From NCBI RefSeq assembly GCF_047300855.1, contig NZ_CP170197.1:2666001-2730000 (forward strand): 64,000 nt of DNA, given 5' to 3'. A program made the translations under genes and the position numbers. This document shows, piece after piece, positions 35,881 through 44,488 of this stretch (position 1 is the first letter of the stretch; each line of letters opens with the position of its first letter). The DNA comes from Sulfuriferula sp047300855. GTDB taxonomy: Bacteria; Pseudomonadota; Gammaproteobacteria; Burkholderiales; Sulfuriferulaceae. The notes below the pieces were generated by a model, which saw nothing but the letters and a program-made list of their open reading frames with translations, was not told where the DNA came from and searched no databases.

Positions 35881-36363
35881 TTAGAGCATTTCTATTACCC
35901 ACTTGGTAACCGTGCCGGTTGCGTGAGCGCATTGATTCCCGCGTGCCTCGTCAAATGCCTTATATTCTTCGGCATTCCACATGTCATAGGTTCGGCCGGT
36001 AAACTGTCTCTGCAGTTCCTCGCAGGTGATGCCGCCAAACTCTGCCCGGAACCGCTCCACAAGTTCTTTGTTTTTTCTGAAATTATTGATACAACGGCCT
36101 TTATCGAGCTTGTCGCGGTCACGGCCGAATTTCGCACTCAGCGCCAGCAGCCCGCCTGTCAATGCACCGCAAGCACCTTGCGCCATCAACCCGCCGCCGC
36201 CGGAAAGCCCATGACTGGCTTTGATCGTGCTGTCATCAATAATACCAACGCTTTCCTGAACGGCGGTCAGAACACATTGCGGACAACAGCCATAAGCCAA
36301 CTCATACTGCAGGGCCTTGCGGTAGGCATTCTGCGCAAGCTCCCGTTTTTCTTCCGTATTCAT
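35881..36363 (-). CDS. C_GCAxxG_C_C-family cysteine-rich protein
   Basis: About 160 aa, start MNTEEKRELAQ with an AGGAGG site. The family signature is present: GCCPQC at the N-terminus, LMAQGACGALTGG in the middle, then C residues in GRCINNF, ITCEELQ and NQCAH. Such proteins are thought to bind a metal or redox cofactor, but their role is unknown. It is the last gene of the ttrB-ttrC-ttrA-atpC string, so it may be co-transcribed with tetrathionate reductase. It converges on ttrR with ten bases between. Confidence 0.88.
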   Translation of the reverse strand: MNTEEKRELAQNAYRKALQYELAYGCCPQCVLTAVQESVGIIDDSTIKASHGLSGGGGLMAQGACGALTGGLLALSAKFGRDRDKLDKGRCINNFRKNKELVERFRAEFGGITCEELQRQFTGRTYDMWNAEEYKAFDEARGNQCAHATGTVTKWVIEML

Positions 36364-36405
36364 GCCGGCCTCCTGAATCCCATGCGCCAACCTGGCGATT
36401 TGACC

Positions 36406-36837
36406 TTAAAGCCCCTTCTTGCTGTGGCGCAATTTCTGGACGCCCTGCAGATGCGCAAGCGCTTTTGCCAACTCCACTTCCAGCTTTGCATACTCCATCG
36501 CCGTGACGCGGTTTTTCATGGTTTCTTCGACCTTGCGCTTTTCATCCCATAGCTTGCCTTCCTCCATGGTCTTCTCCCGGATAGCCATGTCGGAAAGAAT
36601 CGTCACTCCCTGGGGCTGTACCTCCAGCATGCCGCCGGAAACGTAAACCACCTCCTCCTGCGCCTGGTGCGGAATTTTCAGCCGCACGACGCCGGGCTTG
36701 AGGCGGGCGATCATTGGCGCATGCCTGGGGTAAATGCCGACCTCTCCCATTTCCGCCGGCACTACGACAAACTCCGCCAGGCCGGAAAAGATCAATTCCT
36801 CGATACTCACCACATCCACATGGATAGTCATTGCCAT
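36406..36837 (-). CDS. atpC: ATP synthase epsilon subunit, orphan copy in the ttr operon
   Basis: A 143-aa intact F1 epsilon subunit: beta-barrel domain (MAMTIHVDVVSIEELIFSG ... MGEVGIYPRHAPMIARLKPG ... YVSGGMLEVQPQGVTIL) and C-terminal helical hairpin (EEGKLWDEKRKVEETMKNR). It follows ttrA by 44 bases on the same strand and precedes the cysteine-rich gene by 42 bases. No other ATPase gene is adjacent. The partial atpC at 32.0-32.2 kb is a close relative. It may be a displaced piece of a second ATP-synthase operon. Confidence 0.9.
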   Translation of the reverse strand: MAMTIHVDVVSIEELIFSGLAEFVVVPAEMGEVGIYPRHAPMIARLKPGVVRLKIPHQAQEEVVYVSGGMLEVQPQGVTILSDMAIREKTMEEGKLWDEKRKVEETMKNRVTAMEYAKLEVELAKALAHLQGVQKLRHSKKGL

Positions 36838-36881
36838 GGTATTTTTCCTCTATCGCCTGCTACAAGCCCCACGGCAGCCTC

Positions 36882-39800
36882 CTAAGCGCGCGCGACGGTG
36901 GCCGGCAAGCCATTGCGCACCGAGGTCCCCGACACCGGGTCCACCCACACTGACTTGCCCTGGCGGGTAGGATCCGCCAGTCCCAGGTCGTTGAGATTGA
37001 CTCCTGCCCCGATAGCCGGCTCGTCGGGCTGGCGCGCACCACCGATGCGGTGCGCGCGGGCGCCCAGTTCCTTGTGGCCGAAGCCGTGCTCGATCGCCAG
37101 TACGCCGGGCATTACGCCGGCATGCACGATCACCCGGCCGCGCACGCTGCCACCGGGGGTGCGGATCACCGCGGCGTCGCCGCTTTCCAGCCCGAAGCGG
37201 GCTGCGTCCGCCGGGTGCATCAGTACCGGATTTTCCGGGTGGATGCCGCGCAGCCGCGAGGCGGCGATGGAATAGGAATTCTGCAGCGCCGACTTGAAGC
37301 TGACCAGTTGCAGCGGCCACTCGGCTTCCGGATAAAGCTTGCGCATCGGCGTGCCGTCGGCGAACACCGGTTCGGTCCAGGTGGCGCAGCCGGTGAAGCG
37401 TTTGCCGGTGATGCTGTTTTTTGTCGCGCCCAGGTTTTCGTTGTAGATCTGCAGGCCCTTGTCGTAGCGGTGGGTCATCCATTCCGGATTGTCCTCATCA
37501 TAGGTTTCCTTGGCAGGCTGATAGCGCCCGCCGCGGGCCAGGATGAAGGCCACCTTGCGCACTTCCTCCGGCTTCAGGGTGCGTTCCAGCTGCGGCCGCA
37601 GACGCTCGACGCCGGACAGCAGGATATCCTCGTCGCTGGCGTCCGCCACCGGTTCCTTGCCGAGCCAGGCGATGTTCGCGCCACCCCGCAGATACCAGTC
37701 TTCCGGCCGCTCCAGCGGATAGGTGTTGCCGTCCATGTCGGCGATCGCGCCGGGCCCGAAGCCGGGCAGCGCCATGGCCTTGGCCAGGGCGATGAAAAAG
37801 GTTTCCACGCCGATCGCCTGGCCGTCTGCCAGCTTGTCCGCCTTCGGCTCCACCACCGGCCAGCGCGCGGTGCTGGCCTTGGTCGGCACCGCGCCCCAAG
37901 CCGAGCCCCAGCCCCAGCTCTCGTACAGCAGCGCGTCGGGCACGATGTAATCGGCGAAGGCGTTGCTCTCGTTGATCAGCGGATCGATGGAAACAATCAG
38001 GGGGATTTTTTTCGGATCCGCCAGATCCTTTTCCACCTGCGCGCGCAGGCCAGGGATTCCGTAGACCGGGTTGGCGCTCCACAGGAACAGCGCCTTGATG
38101 CCATACGGGTATCCGTTGGCGGCACCGGTCAGCCACTCGGTGGCCAGGGCCGGCGCGTTCGGAAACCACGGTGCCTGGGCCGGATAGGCCTTGCCTGCCG
38201 CCTTTTTCGCGGCGAACTCGGCGGTTTTCTCGTATGGCACGTTGCGCCCCAAAGGGACACCGGAGGGCTTGATCATGCCGGGGAAATCTGCCAGGTTGTA
38301 GCGTGGGTCGGCACCATCATCCTTGAAGCCGCCGCCGTTCATCACCAGCCCGCCCTTCCAGTTCAGGTTGCCGATCAGGGCGTTCAGGGTTACCACGCCG
38401 TATGCGTTGTAGAAACCGTTACCGGCCATCATGCCGCCGTGGGCGATCGCCGCCGCGCGCTTGCCGTGGCTGGAGAATTCCCTGGCCAGACCGGTGATGG
38501 TGGGTGCCGGGACGCCGCAGGCAGCAGCGTATTCGTCCAGGCTGTGGGCGAAAACCTGCTCGCGCAGCAATTGCAGCGAGGATTTGACCTTGAGCGGTTT
38601 GCCACCGGCCTCGACCGTACTATCCACCAACAGTTGCGCCGAGCCGGCGGCCTTGTCGTGAAACACCGGGTGACCCTCGGCGTCGAGCACCACGAATGGG
38701 TCACCTTCCTTGTAGCGAGCCTCCTCGGTCAGCGCCAGCCCCAGATCGGAACCACGCAGGAAGCGCCCCTGGCGCGGATGGCCAGGTTCGGCGATGACCA
38801 GATGGGTGGCGTTGCTCCAGGACGGCTCGCCGGCCGCCTGCGCCACCGCAGGGTTGGGGTGGGAAAGGTGTTTCGCGTCGTAGCGCTGGTTCTCGAACAG
38901 CCAGCGCATCATACCCATCACCAATGCGCCGTCGGTACCGGGTTTGATCGGAATCCAGCGCGCGCGGTCGCCGGCGGCAAGGTTGCTGGCGTTGGTCAAC
39001 ACCGGATCCACCACCACGTAGTTCAGCTTGCCCTCGGTGCGGCCCTTGGCCACCATTGCCCCCTGCAGTTTGAAAGGATTACCCGCCTGGCCGGGGGCGG
39101 TACCGATGAAAAGTGCGAATTCCGTATTGGCGAAATCCGGCTTGCCGTGGGGCATTTTTTTCATGTCACCGAACAGCGCGCCGGAGCCGGAGCGGTAGGC
39201 GCCGCCGCAATAGGAGCCGTGCCCGACAACATTCAGCGAGCCGTAGGCCTGCTGCATGAAACGCTTGCCGAAGGCCAGGCGGCCGTCGTTGAAGTTGGTG
39301 AAGAGGGCCACCTGGTTGACTTTCGGCCCCAGTTCCGGGCGCTGCGGGTCGATCGGGGTGGTCAGGTCGCGCAGGGTTTTCAGACCTGCGACCTGCCCTT
39401 CTCCGAACAGGTTGCCGCCTTCGGTCAATTCCCGCACCAGTTGTTCGAATGGAATCGGTTTCCACTGTCCCGAATTGCGCGGGCCGACCCGCTTCAGCGG
39501 GCGCAACACCCGGAACGGCGAGTCCATCTGCTCCAGTACCGCATTGCCGCGGCCGCATGCAGTTGAACGTCCCGCCAGACCTTTGTCCTGGAAACGGGAA
39601 AGGGCGACGAAGCTGTCCCGGATCGACGCCTTCATTGGCATGTGCGGCACGGTGGACAACGGGCTGTAAGGGTTGCCGGCGACGCGCAGCACCTTGCCGC
39701 TGGCGCGGTCGATGCGTACCCGTACGCCACACATGGTGGTGCAGCCGAGACAAGCGGTATAGCTCACCTGCTGAGCCAAGTTCAGCTTCAGTGTCCCGGT

Positions 39801-39971
39801 TTCCGGATCGATTTTGAACTCCGGTTCGAGGGAGGCGCCGTAGAATTGGCTCTTCGGCTGATTGTGGTCAAGCAAGGGGCTGAGCATGCGCTTGGCGGTG
39901 GCGCTGAAGCCGGCGCCGAAGGCGACCAGGCCACCGGCGATAAGAACCTTGCGACGATTGTTGGTAGTCAT
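36882..39971 (-). CDS. ttrA: Tetrathionate reductase catalytic subunit TtrA
   Basis: A 1029-aa molybdopterin oxidoreductase with a twin-arginine-like leader (NNRRKVLIAGGLVAFGAGF), so the enzyme is periplasmic. The [4Fe-4S] site is TACLGCTTMCG, with a later cysteine in RSTACGRGN. Other hallmarks are the long inserts and the GHGSYCGGAYRSGSG segment of the TtrA type. It reduces tetrathionate to thiosulfate; in a sulfur oxidiser a role in tetrathionate turnover is also conceivable. The ribosome site is AAGGAG. The gene order ttrB-ttrC-ttrA matches known operons. Confidence 0.9.
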   Translation of the reverse strand: MTTNNRRKVLIAGGLVAFGAGFSATAKRMLSPLLDHNQPKSQFYGASLEPEFKIDPETGTLKLNLAQQVSYTACLGCTTMCGVRVRIDRASGKVLRVAGNPYSPLSTVPHMPMKASIRDSFVALSRFQDKGLAGRSTACGRGNAVLEQMDSPFRVLRPLKRVGPRNSGQWKPIPFEQLVRELTEGGNLFGEGQVAGLKTLRDLTTPIDPQRPELGPKVNQVALFTNFNDGRLAFGKRFMQQAYGSLNVVGHGSYCGGAYRSGSGALFGDMKKMPHGKPDFANTEFALFIGTAPGQAGNPFKLQGAMVAKGRTEGKLNYVVVDPVLTNASNLAAGDRARWIPIKPGTDGALVMGMMRWLFENQRYDAKHLSHPNPAVAQAAGEPSWSNATHLVIAEPGHPRQGRFLRGSDLGLALTEEARYKEGDPFVVLDAEGHPVFHDKAAGSAQLLVDSTVEAGGKPLKVKSSLQLLREQVFAHSLDEYAAACGVPAPTITGLAREFSSHGKRAAAIAHGGMMAGNGFYNAYGVVTLNALIGNLNWKGGLVMNGGGFKDDGADPRYNLADFPGMIKPSGVPLGRNVPYEKTAEFAAKKAAGKAYPAQAPWFPNAPALATEWLTGAANGYPYGIKALFLWSANPVYGIPGLRAQVEKDLADPKKIPLIVSIDPLINESNAFADYIVPDALLYESWGWGSAWGAVPTKASTARWPVVEPKADKLADGQAIGVETFFIALAKAMALPGFGPGAIADMDGNTYPLERPEDWYLRGGANIAWLGKEPVADASDEDILLSGVERLRPQLERTLKPEEVRKVAFILARGGRYQPAKETYDEDNPEWMTHRYDKGLQIYNENLGATKNSITGKRFTGCATWTEPVFADGTPMRKLYPEAEWPLQLVSFKSALQNSYSIAASRLRGIHPENPVLMHPADAARFGLESGDAAVIRTPGGSVRGRVIVHAGVMPGVLAIEHGFGHKELGARAHRIGGARQPDEPAIGAGVNLNDLGLADPTRQGKSVWVDPVSGTSVRNGLPATVARA

Positions 39972-39981
39972 GGCGTGCTCC

Positions 39982-41070
39982 TTAAGCTTGGGCGCGGCGT
40001 TGGCCGGCCCAGGGCAGAACTGAGATAAGGATGATCAGAACAGCGATCCACAACCCGGCAGTGCCGAGGATGCCGAGCATGCCGTCCTGGCCGAGGGGCA
40101 GATGGTAATCGTGGTAATAACCGGCGCCGGTTTTGGGGATTTCCTGGCCGCCGATGAACACCGTCCAGCGCATCATCCAGGCACTGTGCAGGGCGATCAG
40201 ACCAGCCGCCAGACGCCAGGCTGGGTGCCGGACGGCAAGCCAGAGCGTGACCATGGCGCTACCGGCGGCCCACACGGCGGTGATCTGCCATGCGCTCGAG
40301 GGCGCCACTTGCGCCAGCGCGTTGGCGTGAGTCGGGGACAGTCCGGTTACGCCCAGCAGCAGCCATGCGGCGCCAACAGCCAATACCAGTACCTGGGTCG
40401 CCGCCAGCAGGCGCAACAGGTGGGCTCCATGTGCTGCGCGGCCGTCGCCGATGACGCGGTCCAGCACCAGCACCAGACCGATGGCGCCAGCCACTGCGGT
40501 GATGAAGAACTGCACCGGCAGAAGCGGCGTATCCCAGAGGGGCCGGGCGCGCACCACCATCACTTCCATGCCGGTATAGAGTGCCACCAGCGCAGCGCCG
40601 GTCAAGGCAAGCACGGCGGCGATGCGGATCGCACCCAGGCTGTCATGGCCACCGTAGGCAAACGCCCGGTAGACGCCCGCCCAGCGTCCGCCGGCATCGG
40701 CCAGACGCTTCAGATCCGGACGCAGTATCAGCCAGGTATAGAGCGTCAGCCCGCCCAGGTAGAGTGGGATGAAGAAGGCGCCCCAGGCCATCCAGGAACC
40801 GAAATTGGGGTGCAGGTAGAAATTGAGGAAGCGGCCGGGCTGGTGCAGGTCCGCGAGCAGGGCCACGGGTGCGGTCAAGCCGCAGGCCAGCGCGCCCAGC
40901 AAGGCCAGACGGCTCGCCCGCTCCCAGGCGGGCCGTCGCAGCACGAACCAGGGCACAGTCAGCAGAAAACAGCCCACGGACAGGCCAATCAGGAAAAAAT
41001 ACTGGACCGCCCAAGGCAGCCACGACACTTCGCGGGCCACGTTGACGACTTCGACAATGGATGTGCTCAT
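39982..41070 (-). CDS. ttrC: Tetrathionate reductase membrane subunit TtrC (NrfD-like)
   Basis: About 362 aa from ATG 41070, which follows GGAGG. Eight to nine hydrophobic segments (WAVQYFFLIGLSVGCFLLTVPW, LALLGALACGLTAPVALLADL, FIPLYLGGLTLYTWLIL and others) match the NrfD/PsrC anchor family. It oxidises quinol and passes electrons to TtrB. Two bases separate it from the ttrB stop. Confidence 0.88.
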   Translation of the reverse strand: MSTSIVEVVNVAREVSWLPWAVQYFFLIGLSVGCFLLTVPWFVLRRPAWERASRLALLGALACGLTAPVALLADLHQPGRFLNFYLHPNFGSWMAWGAFFIPLYLGGLTLYTWLILRPDLKRLADAGGRWAGVYRAFAYGGHDSLGAIRIAAVLALTGAALVALYTGMEVMVVRARPLWDTPLLPVQFFITAVAGAIGLVLVLDRVIGDGRAAHGAHLLRLLAATQVLVLAVGAAWLLLGVTGLSPTHANALAQVAPSSAWQITAVWAAGSAMVTLWLAVRHPAWRLAAGLIALHSAWMMRWTVFIGGQEIPKTGAGYYHDYHLPLGQDGMLGILGTAGLWIAVLIILISVLPWAGQRRAQA

Positions 41071-41072
41071 GA

Positions 41073-41819
41073 TCAACCTCCGTGCTCACTCGGCCGCCAC
41101 AGGGCGGCCTGGCCCTCGACACGCCCCTGGAAACGGGGATCGAGGCCGATGTAAAAAACGTTGGGGTGGGTGCCGGATTCCGGCTTGAGCACCTTGACCG
41201 CGTTGGGTTCCGTGCGTTTGGCGGCGTCCAGCCTGCGTCGCAGCTCACCTTTGGGATCGTTCAGGTCGCCGAAGATGCGCGCGCCGCCGACACAGGTTTC
41301 GACGCAGGCGGGTAGCAGACCAGCGTCGACCCGGTGCGCACAGAAGGTGCACTTGTCGGCCTTGTTCGTATCGTGGTTGATGAAGCGCGCGTCGTAGGGG
41401 CAGGCCTGGACGCAGTAGGCGCAGCCCACGCAGCGGTCGCCGTCCACCACTACGATACCGTCGTCACGCTTGAAGGTGGCGCCCACCGGGCAGACCGGCA
41501 CGCAGGGCGGAGTGTCGCAATGGTTACACAGGCGCGGCAGCACGTAGGTGCCGACCTGGGTATGGCCGTCCACCTCCTGCGTCACGGCGTAAGTGGAGAC
41601 GATGGTGCGGAAGCTGTTCACCGGCACCGCGTTTTCCATGATGCAACTGACAGTGCAGGCCTGGCAGCCGATGCACTTGCGCACATCCACCAGCATCGCC
41701 CAATGGTGTTTGCCTTCGGCGGCACTTGCGCTGTTCAAGGGCAGCGCCGCGCCTGCAGTAATCACCGGTAGCGCCCGCAGAAAGGCGCGGCGGGATTGGA
41801 AAAGCGTATCGTCGGACAT
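41073..41819 (-). CDS. ttrB: Tetrathionate reductase iron-sulfur subunit TtrB
   Basis: About 248 aa with a twin-arginine leader (QSRRAFLRALPVITAGAALPL) and four ferredoxin-type clusters: CIGCQACTVSC, CNHCDTPPCVPVC, CVGCAYCVQAC and CTFCAHR ... CVETC. ATG 41819 is preceded by GAGGAG; an in-frame extension upstream runs into the repeated promoter region. It is the first gene of ttrBCA. Confidence 0.92.
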   Translation of the reverse strand: MSDDTLFQSRRAFLRALPVITAGAALPLNSASAAEGKHHWAMLVDVRKCIGCQACTVSCIMENAVPVNSFRTIVSTYAVTQEVDGHTQVGTYVLPRLCNHCDTPPCVPVCPVGATFKRDDGIVVVDGDRCVGCAYCVQACPYDARFINHDTNKADKCTFCAHRVDAGLLPACVETCVGGARIFGDLNDPKGELRRRLDAAKRTEPNAVKVLKPESGTHPNVFYIGLDPRFQGRVEGQAALWRPSEHGG

Positions 41820-41838
41820 GTTCGGACTCCTCTTCGAG

Positions 41839-41951
41839 AATGCACTTGTAGAGTAAGCGCACGAAGACCATGCCGCTAGTGGACAGATCATGTACCCGGC
41901 TAGGTACTTTTCCTTAGAGAGTGATGTGGCTGGAGATTTTCAGGCCGTCTG
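41839..41951. repeat. Direct repeat copy B, upstream of ttrB
   Basis: Similar over about 110 bp to 33105-33215 and identical over 40 bases (41878-41917). The palindrome GTACC-CGGCTA-GGTAC is retained. It lies just upstream of ttrB. The sequence from 41952 to 42167 shows an AACC-TGATGAAA-GGTT hairpin but no gene that I can support. Confidence 0.88.
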
Positions 41952-42167
41952 AAACCTGATGAAAAGGTTTCACCTAGGAGGCAGATGTCTATGAGAGAAA
42001 ACCGGCCCGCTGGGAGCCGGGCGGTGTTCCTGAATTTCGCTGCGAAGCTGGAATACCCGCAGTCGCGAGCAGATCGGGGGCTTGGAAGAATTTTGCCTAC
42101 TGCACGACACAAGCCGCAATTCCAGGCTGCTCGCGAATGGGCATTCATTTCTCTGCAACCCGTCGCG

Positions 42168-42488
42168 CTAGAAAGTCAGCACCTTGTCGCTGTCGCGTGC
42201 AATCCGATACAGGTCCTGCATGGTGGAAATCTCGCAAACGCCGGTATCCGTGCTATCCCGCAGCTTCAGACAGGTGCCACATGCCTGTATCCTGCCGCCC
42301 GCCGCAATGAACTGATCCATGGCTTCCGTTACCTTGAATTTTTCGTTGTCCAGGCTGCGGCATTCCACGCCCTGGGCCAACAAAAAAGCCGCAACCACAT
42401 CCCCCTCCTTCAAGGCAAACACGCCCAGCCGGAACGCATTCCACACTGTTTCGCTGTCGTTTGAATACACTATTATGCCGAGCTTCAT
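42168..42488 (-). CDS. DsrE-family protein, 106 aa
   Basis: A DsrE/F-fold protein (MKLGIIVYSNDSETVWNAFRLGVFALKEGD) with a cysteine pair in QACGTCLKLR and a third in GVCEISTM. CGTC-type DsrE proteins are believed to handle sulfane sulfur. The ribosome site is AAGGAGG. It is downstream of safE by 41 bases on the same strand and likely co-transcribed. Confidence 0.85.
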   Translation of the reverse strand: MKLGIIVYSNDSETVWNAFRLGVFALKEGDVVAAFLLAQGVECRSLDNEKFKVTEAMDQFIAAGGRIQACGTCLKLRDSTDTGVCEISTMQDLYRIARDSDKVLTF

Positions 42489-42529
42489 GACTGCCTCCTT
42501 GAGCTACGAAGGTGCAACTGCCATTTCCC

Positions 42530-43321
42530 TTAAAAGATTACGCTTTTGATCAGGATGTAGGTAGCGACGATCACCAGAAAGATCCCAAAGCCACGCTTAA
42601 GGTTATCCGGCGAAATATGGTGTGAAATCTTGGCACCCACAAAGCTGCCAGCGATGGCAACAGCGGTGAATGTGCCCATTAGCGCGTAGTCCACGGGCAC
42701 CACACCGAGATAGCCCGTAAAGCCGGTACCGGAGTTCACCGCCACAATGGCAAGCGAGGTCCCGACAGCCTGTTTCATGGGAATGCCGGAAAGTAAAACC
42801 AGCGCGGGAATAATTAGAAACCCCCCACCCACCCCCACCATCCCGGTGAGCAACCCAACCGCCAACCCGAGTAATGCCACGTATCCTAGATGCGCGGGCA
42901 AGCCCTCGGCATGCAGCGCTATTTCAGGGGCGCTGCGCACCACGTCTGACCCGACGGCGGCGAACCGGCGCTTTGGCTTCAGCATCCTGTACGCTGCCGC
43001 ATACATCACGAGCGCAAACAGCCCCAACTGCAGCACCACTGGCATGAGTATGCCGAGCTTTGTTCCCGCATACGTCCCCAGCATGCCGCAGAGCCCAAAA
43101 ATGGCCGCCACTTTCAGATTGACATTGCCGGCTCGAAAATGGTTGATGGCGGAAATGGTGGCGGTGATGGACACAATCCCGAGGCTGAGTGCGATGGCTG
43201 ATTTAGGATGGACCCCCAATAAGTATACGAGTGCAGGAATCGTAACGATTGATCCCCCGCTACCCAGCAGCCCCAACAGGATGCCGGTGGATATCCCGGC
43301 TAGAATGACCAGTAATGTCAT
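42530..43321 (-). CDS. TauE/SafE-family membrane exporter
   Basis: A 263-aa membrane protein with about eight helices and the two family repeats GLLGSGGSIVTIPAL and GMVGVGGGFLIIPAL. TauE/SafE proteins export sulfite, sulfoacetate or other sulfur anions. The gene is preceded at 43393-43413 by a palindrome shared with the persulfide dioxygenase-like gene, placing it in a sulfur-responsive regulon. Confidence 0.9.
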   Translation of the reverse strand: MTLLVILAGISTGILLGLLGSGGSIVTIPALVYLLGVHPKSAIALSLGIVSITATISAINHFRAGNVNLKVAAIFGLCGMLGTYAGTKLGILMPVVLQLGLFALVMYAAAYRMLKPKRRFAAVGSDVVRSAPEIALHAEGLPAHLGYVALLGLAVGLLTGMVGVGGGFLIIPALVLLSGIPMKQAVGTSLAIVAVNSGTGFTGYLGVVPVDYALMGTFTAVAIAGSFVGAKISHHISPDNLKRGFGIFLVIVATYILIKSVIF

Positions 43322-43392
43322 GATGATCTCGTTTCAAAAATGGAGATGGGAGTTATCGTGGCCCATGTTTTACAAAGTACGATATATTCAAC

Positions 43393-43413
43393 TATTCAAA
43401 CGAACATTTGATA
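43393..43413. promoter_or_regulatory. Operator candidate upstream of safE
   Basis: TATTCAAA-CGAACA-TTTGATA, 72 bases before the safE start. It matches the site at 48161-48182 in 17 successive positions of the left and middle part except one. It is a likely binding site of the ArsR-rhodanese regulator. The 271 bases from 43414 to 43684 contain no gene or structure I can support. Confidence 0.7.
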
Positions 43414-43684
43414 ATATCCTCTCATACATCAGAGAAGACAAGAAATAACTGGCGAGAATATCCAGGCGCTAATGCAGGGCCCAGTCGCTACGTTGTATAT
43501 CTTCAGTAATGGGTATTGGTGGCAGATGGCGGAGCGCCGGAACTGCTTGGCCGGTGAGTGGCAAAAGGTCGACTGTTTGCGGAAAATGCGGGGTTTACTG
43601 ATGGTCACTGCACGGCAGACATCGTGCACCTGCGGAATGGTCCGCTGTTTTGGAGCAAATCGACGATCCTTCAACGGAACGGAG

Positions 43685-44470
43685 TTATTGGAAGGCCGCG
43701 GCTTTTTTTGGCGGAAGTGGCGGATAGGTCTTCATATCCCCGACCAATCGTCCGTGGCGGTATATCCTCAACTCTCCAGGCTCAAATGGCAGCCATGGCG
43801 CGCATGATGGGAGGGGTTCTGTCGCGATGAGCGCCACTTCTAACGCACCCATTCCCAGGTTTTGGTCGTGGCGCTCCAGATAGTAAAGCCGATCATGGGC
43901 ATAGGCGACGAGGTATTCGCCATCCGAGATCAGGAAATTGAACTGGCCATAGGAGGCAACCGCTTCGGCCACGCGCGCGACGGTTTCAAGCCAAAGCTCG
44001 CCCGTCAATTGCAGCGTGACGTGCGACTGCCGCGCAATATGTCCAAGCAAGTAGCAGAAGGCATATTCGGAATCCGTCTGCCCATCGGGATGGCATACCG
44101 CTTTTTTATTGGCTTGCTCCACCGCTACAATTTCCGGGATCAGGCCATTGTGGGCAAACATCCATACCTTCCCACAGCACACCTGCTTGAACGGATGCGT
44201 GTTCGCGAACGTGTTAACCAGCGGGTATTTCGCCTTGCGCACGTGCGCGAGAATCAGGTCGGAGCGTAGTGTTTCGCCCATGCGCGCGAACAGTTCGCTT
44301 CGAACGGCTGGCAGAGGTTCTTTGACGAGCCGAAAGTTGGCGCCTTCCTTATACGAAAGGCCCCAACCATCCGGGTTGTCCCCGGCGCCACCACCACGAG
44401 CACGGAAATCACGCAGGCAAGAAGCAGCTTCAATTGGCCGACTGCTATTCAGTCCAAAAAGCTCGCACAT
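43685..44470 (-). CDS. Class II glutamine amidotransferase, YafJ-like
   Basis: About 261 aa. The mature enzyme starts with the catalytic cysteine after the initiator methionine (MCELFGLNSS), so ATG 44470 is the start. The family motifs DNPDGWGLSY, AHVRKAKYP, NTHPF and FAHNGLI are present. The substrate of YafJ-like enzymes is not known. It is 18 bases downstream of a TlpA gene on the same strand and ends the string that begins with the dioxygenase gene. Confidence 0.87.
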   Translation of the reverse strand: MCELFGLNSSRPIEAASCLRDFRARGGGAGDNPDGWGLSYKEGANFRLVKEPLPAVRSELFARMGETLRSDLILAHVRKAKYPLVNTFANTHPFKQVCCGKVWMFAHNGLIPEIVAVEQANKKAVCHPDGQTDSEYAFCYLLGHIARQSHVTLQLTGELWLETVARVAEAVASYGQFNFLISDGEYLVAYAHDRLYYLERHDQNLGMGALEVALIATEPLPSCAPWLPFEPGELRIYRHGRLVGDMKTYPPLPPKKAAAFQ

Positions 44471-44488
44471 CGGCGTTCTCCACGGCAA

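Noticed and set aside
37050..39566. Long plus-strand open frame (about 838 codons) opposite ttrA
   Set aside because: It lies fully antisense to the well-supported ttrA, has no domain or ribosome site, and is explained by high G+C codon bias leaving the opposite frame open.
43414..43807. Plus-strand open frames between safE and the amidotransferase gene
   Set aside because: They run into the amidotransferase gene antisense and have no motif or ribosome site; the region is left as unassigned.
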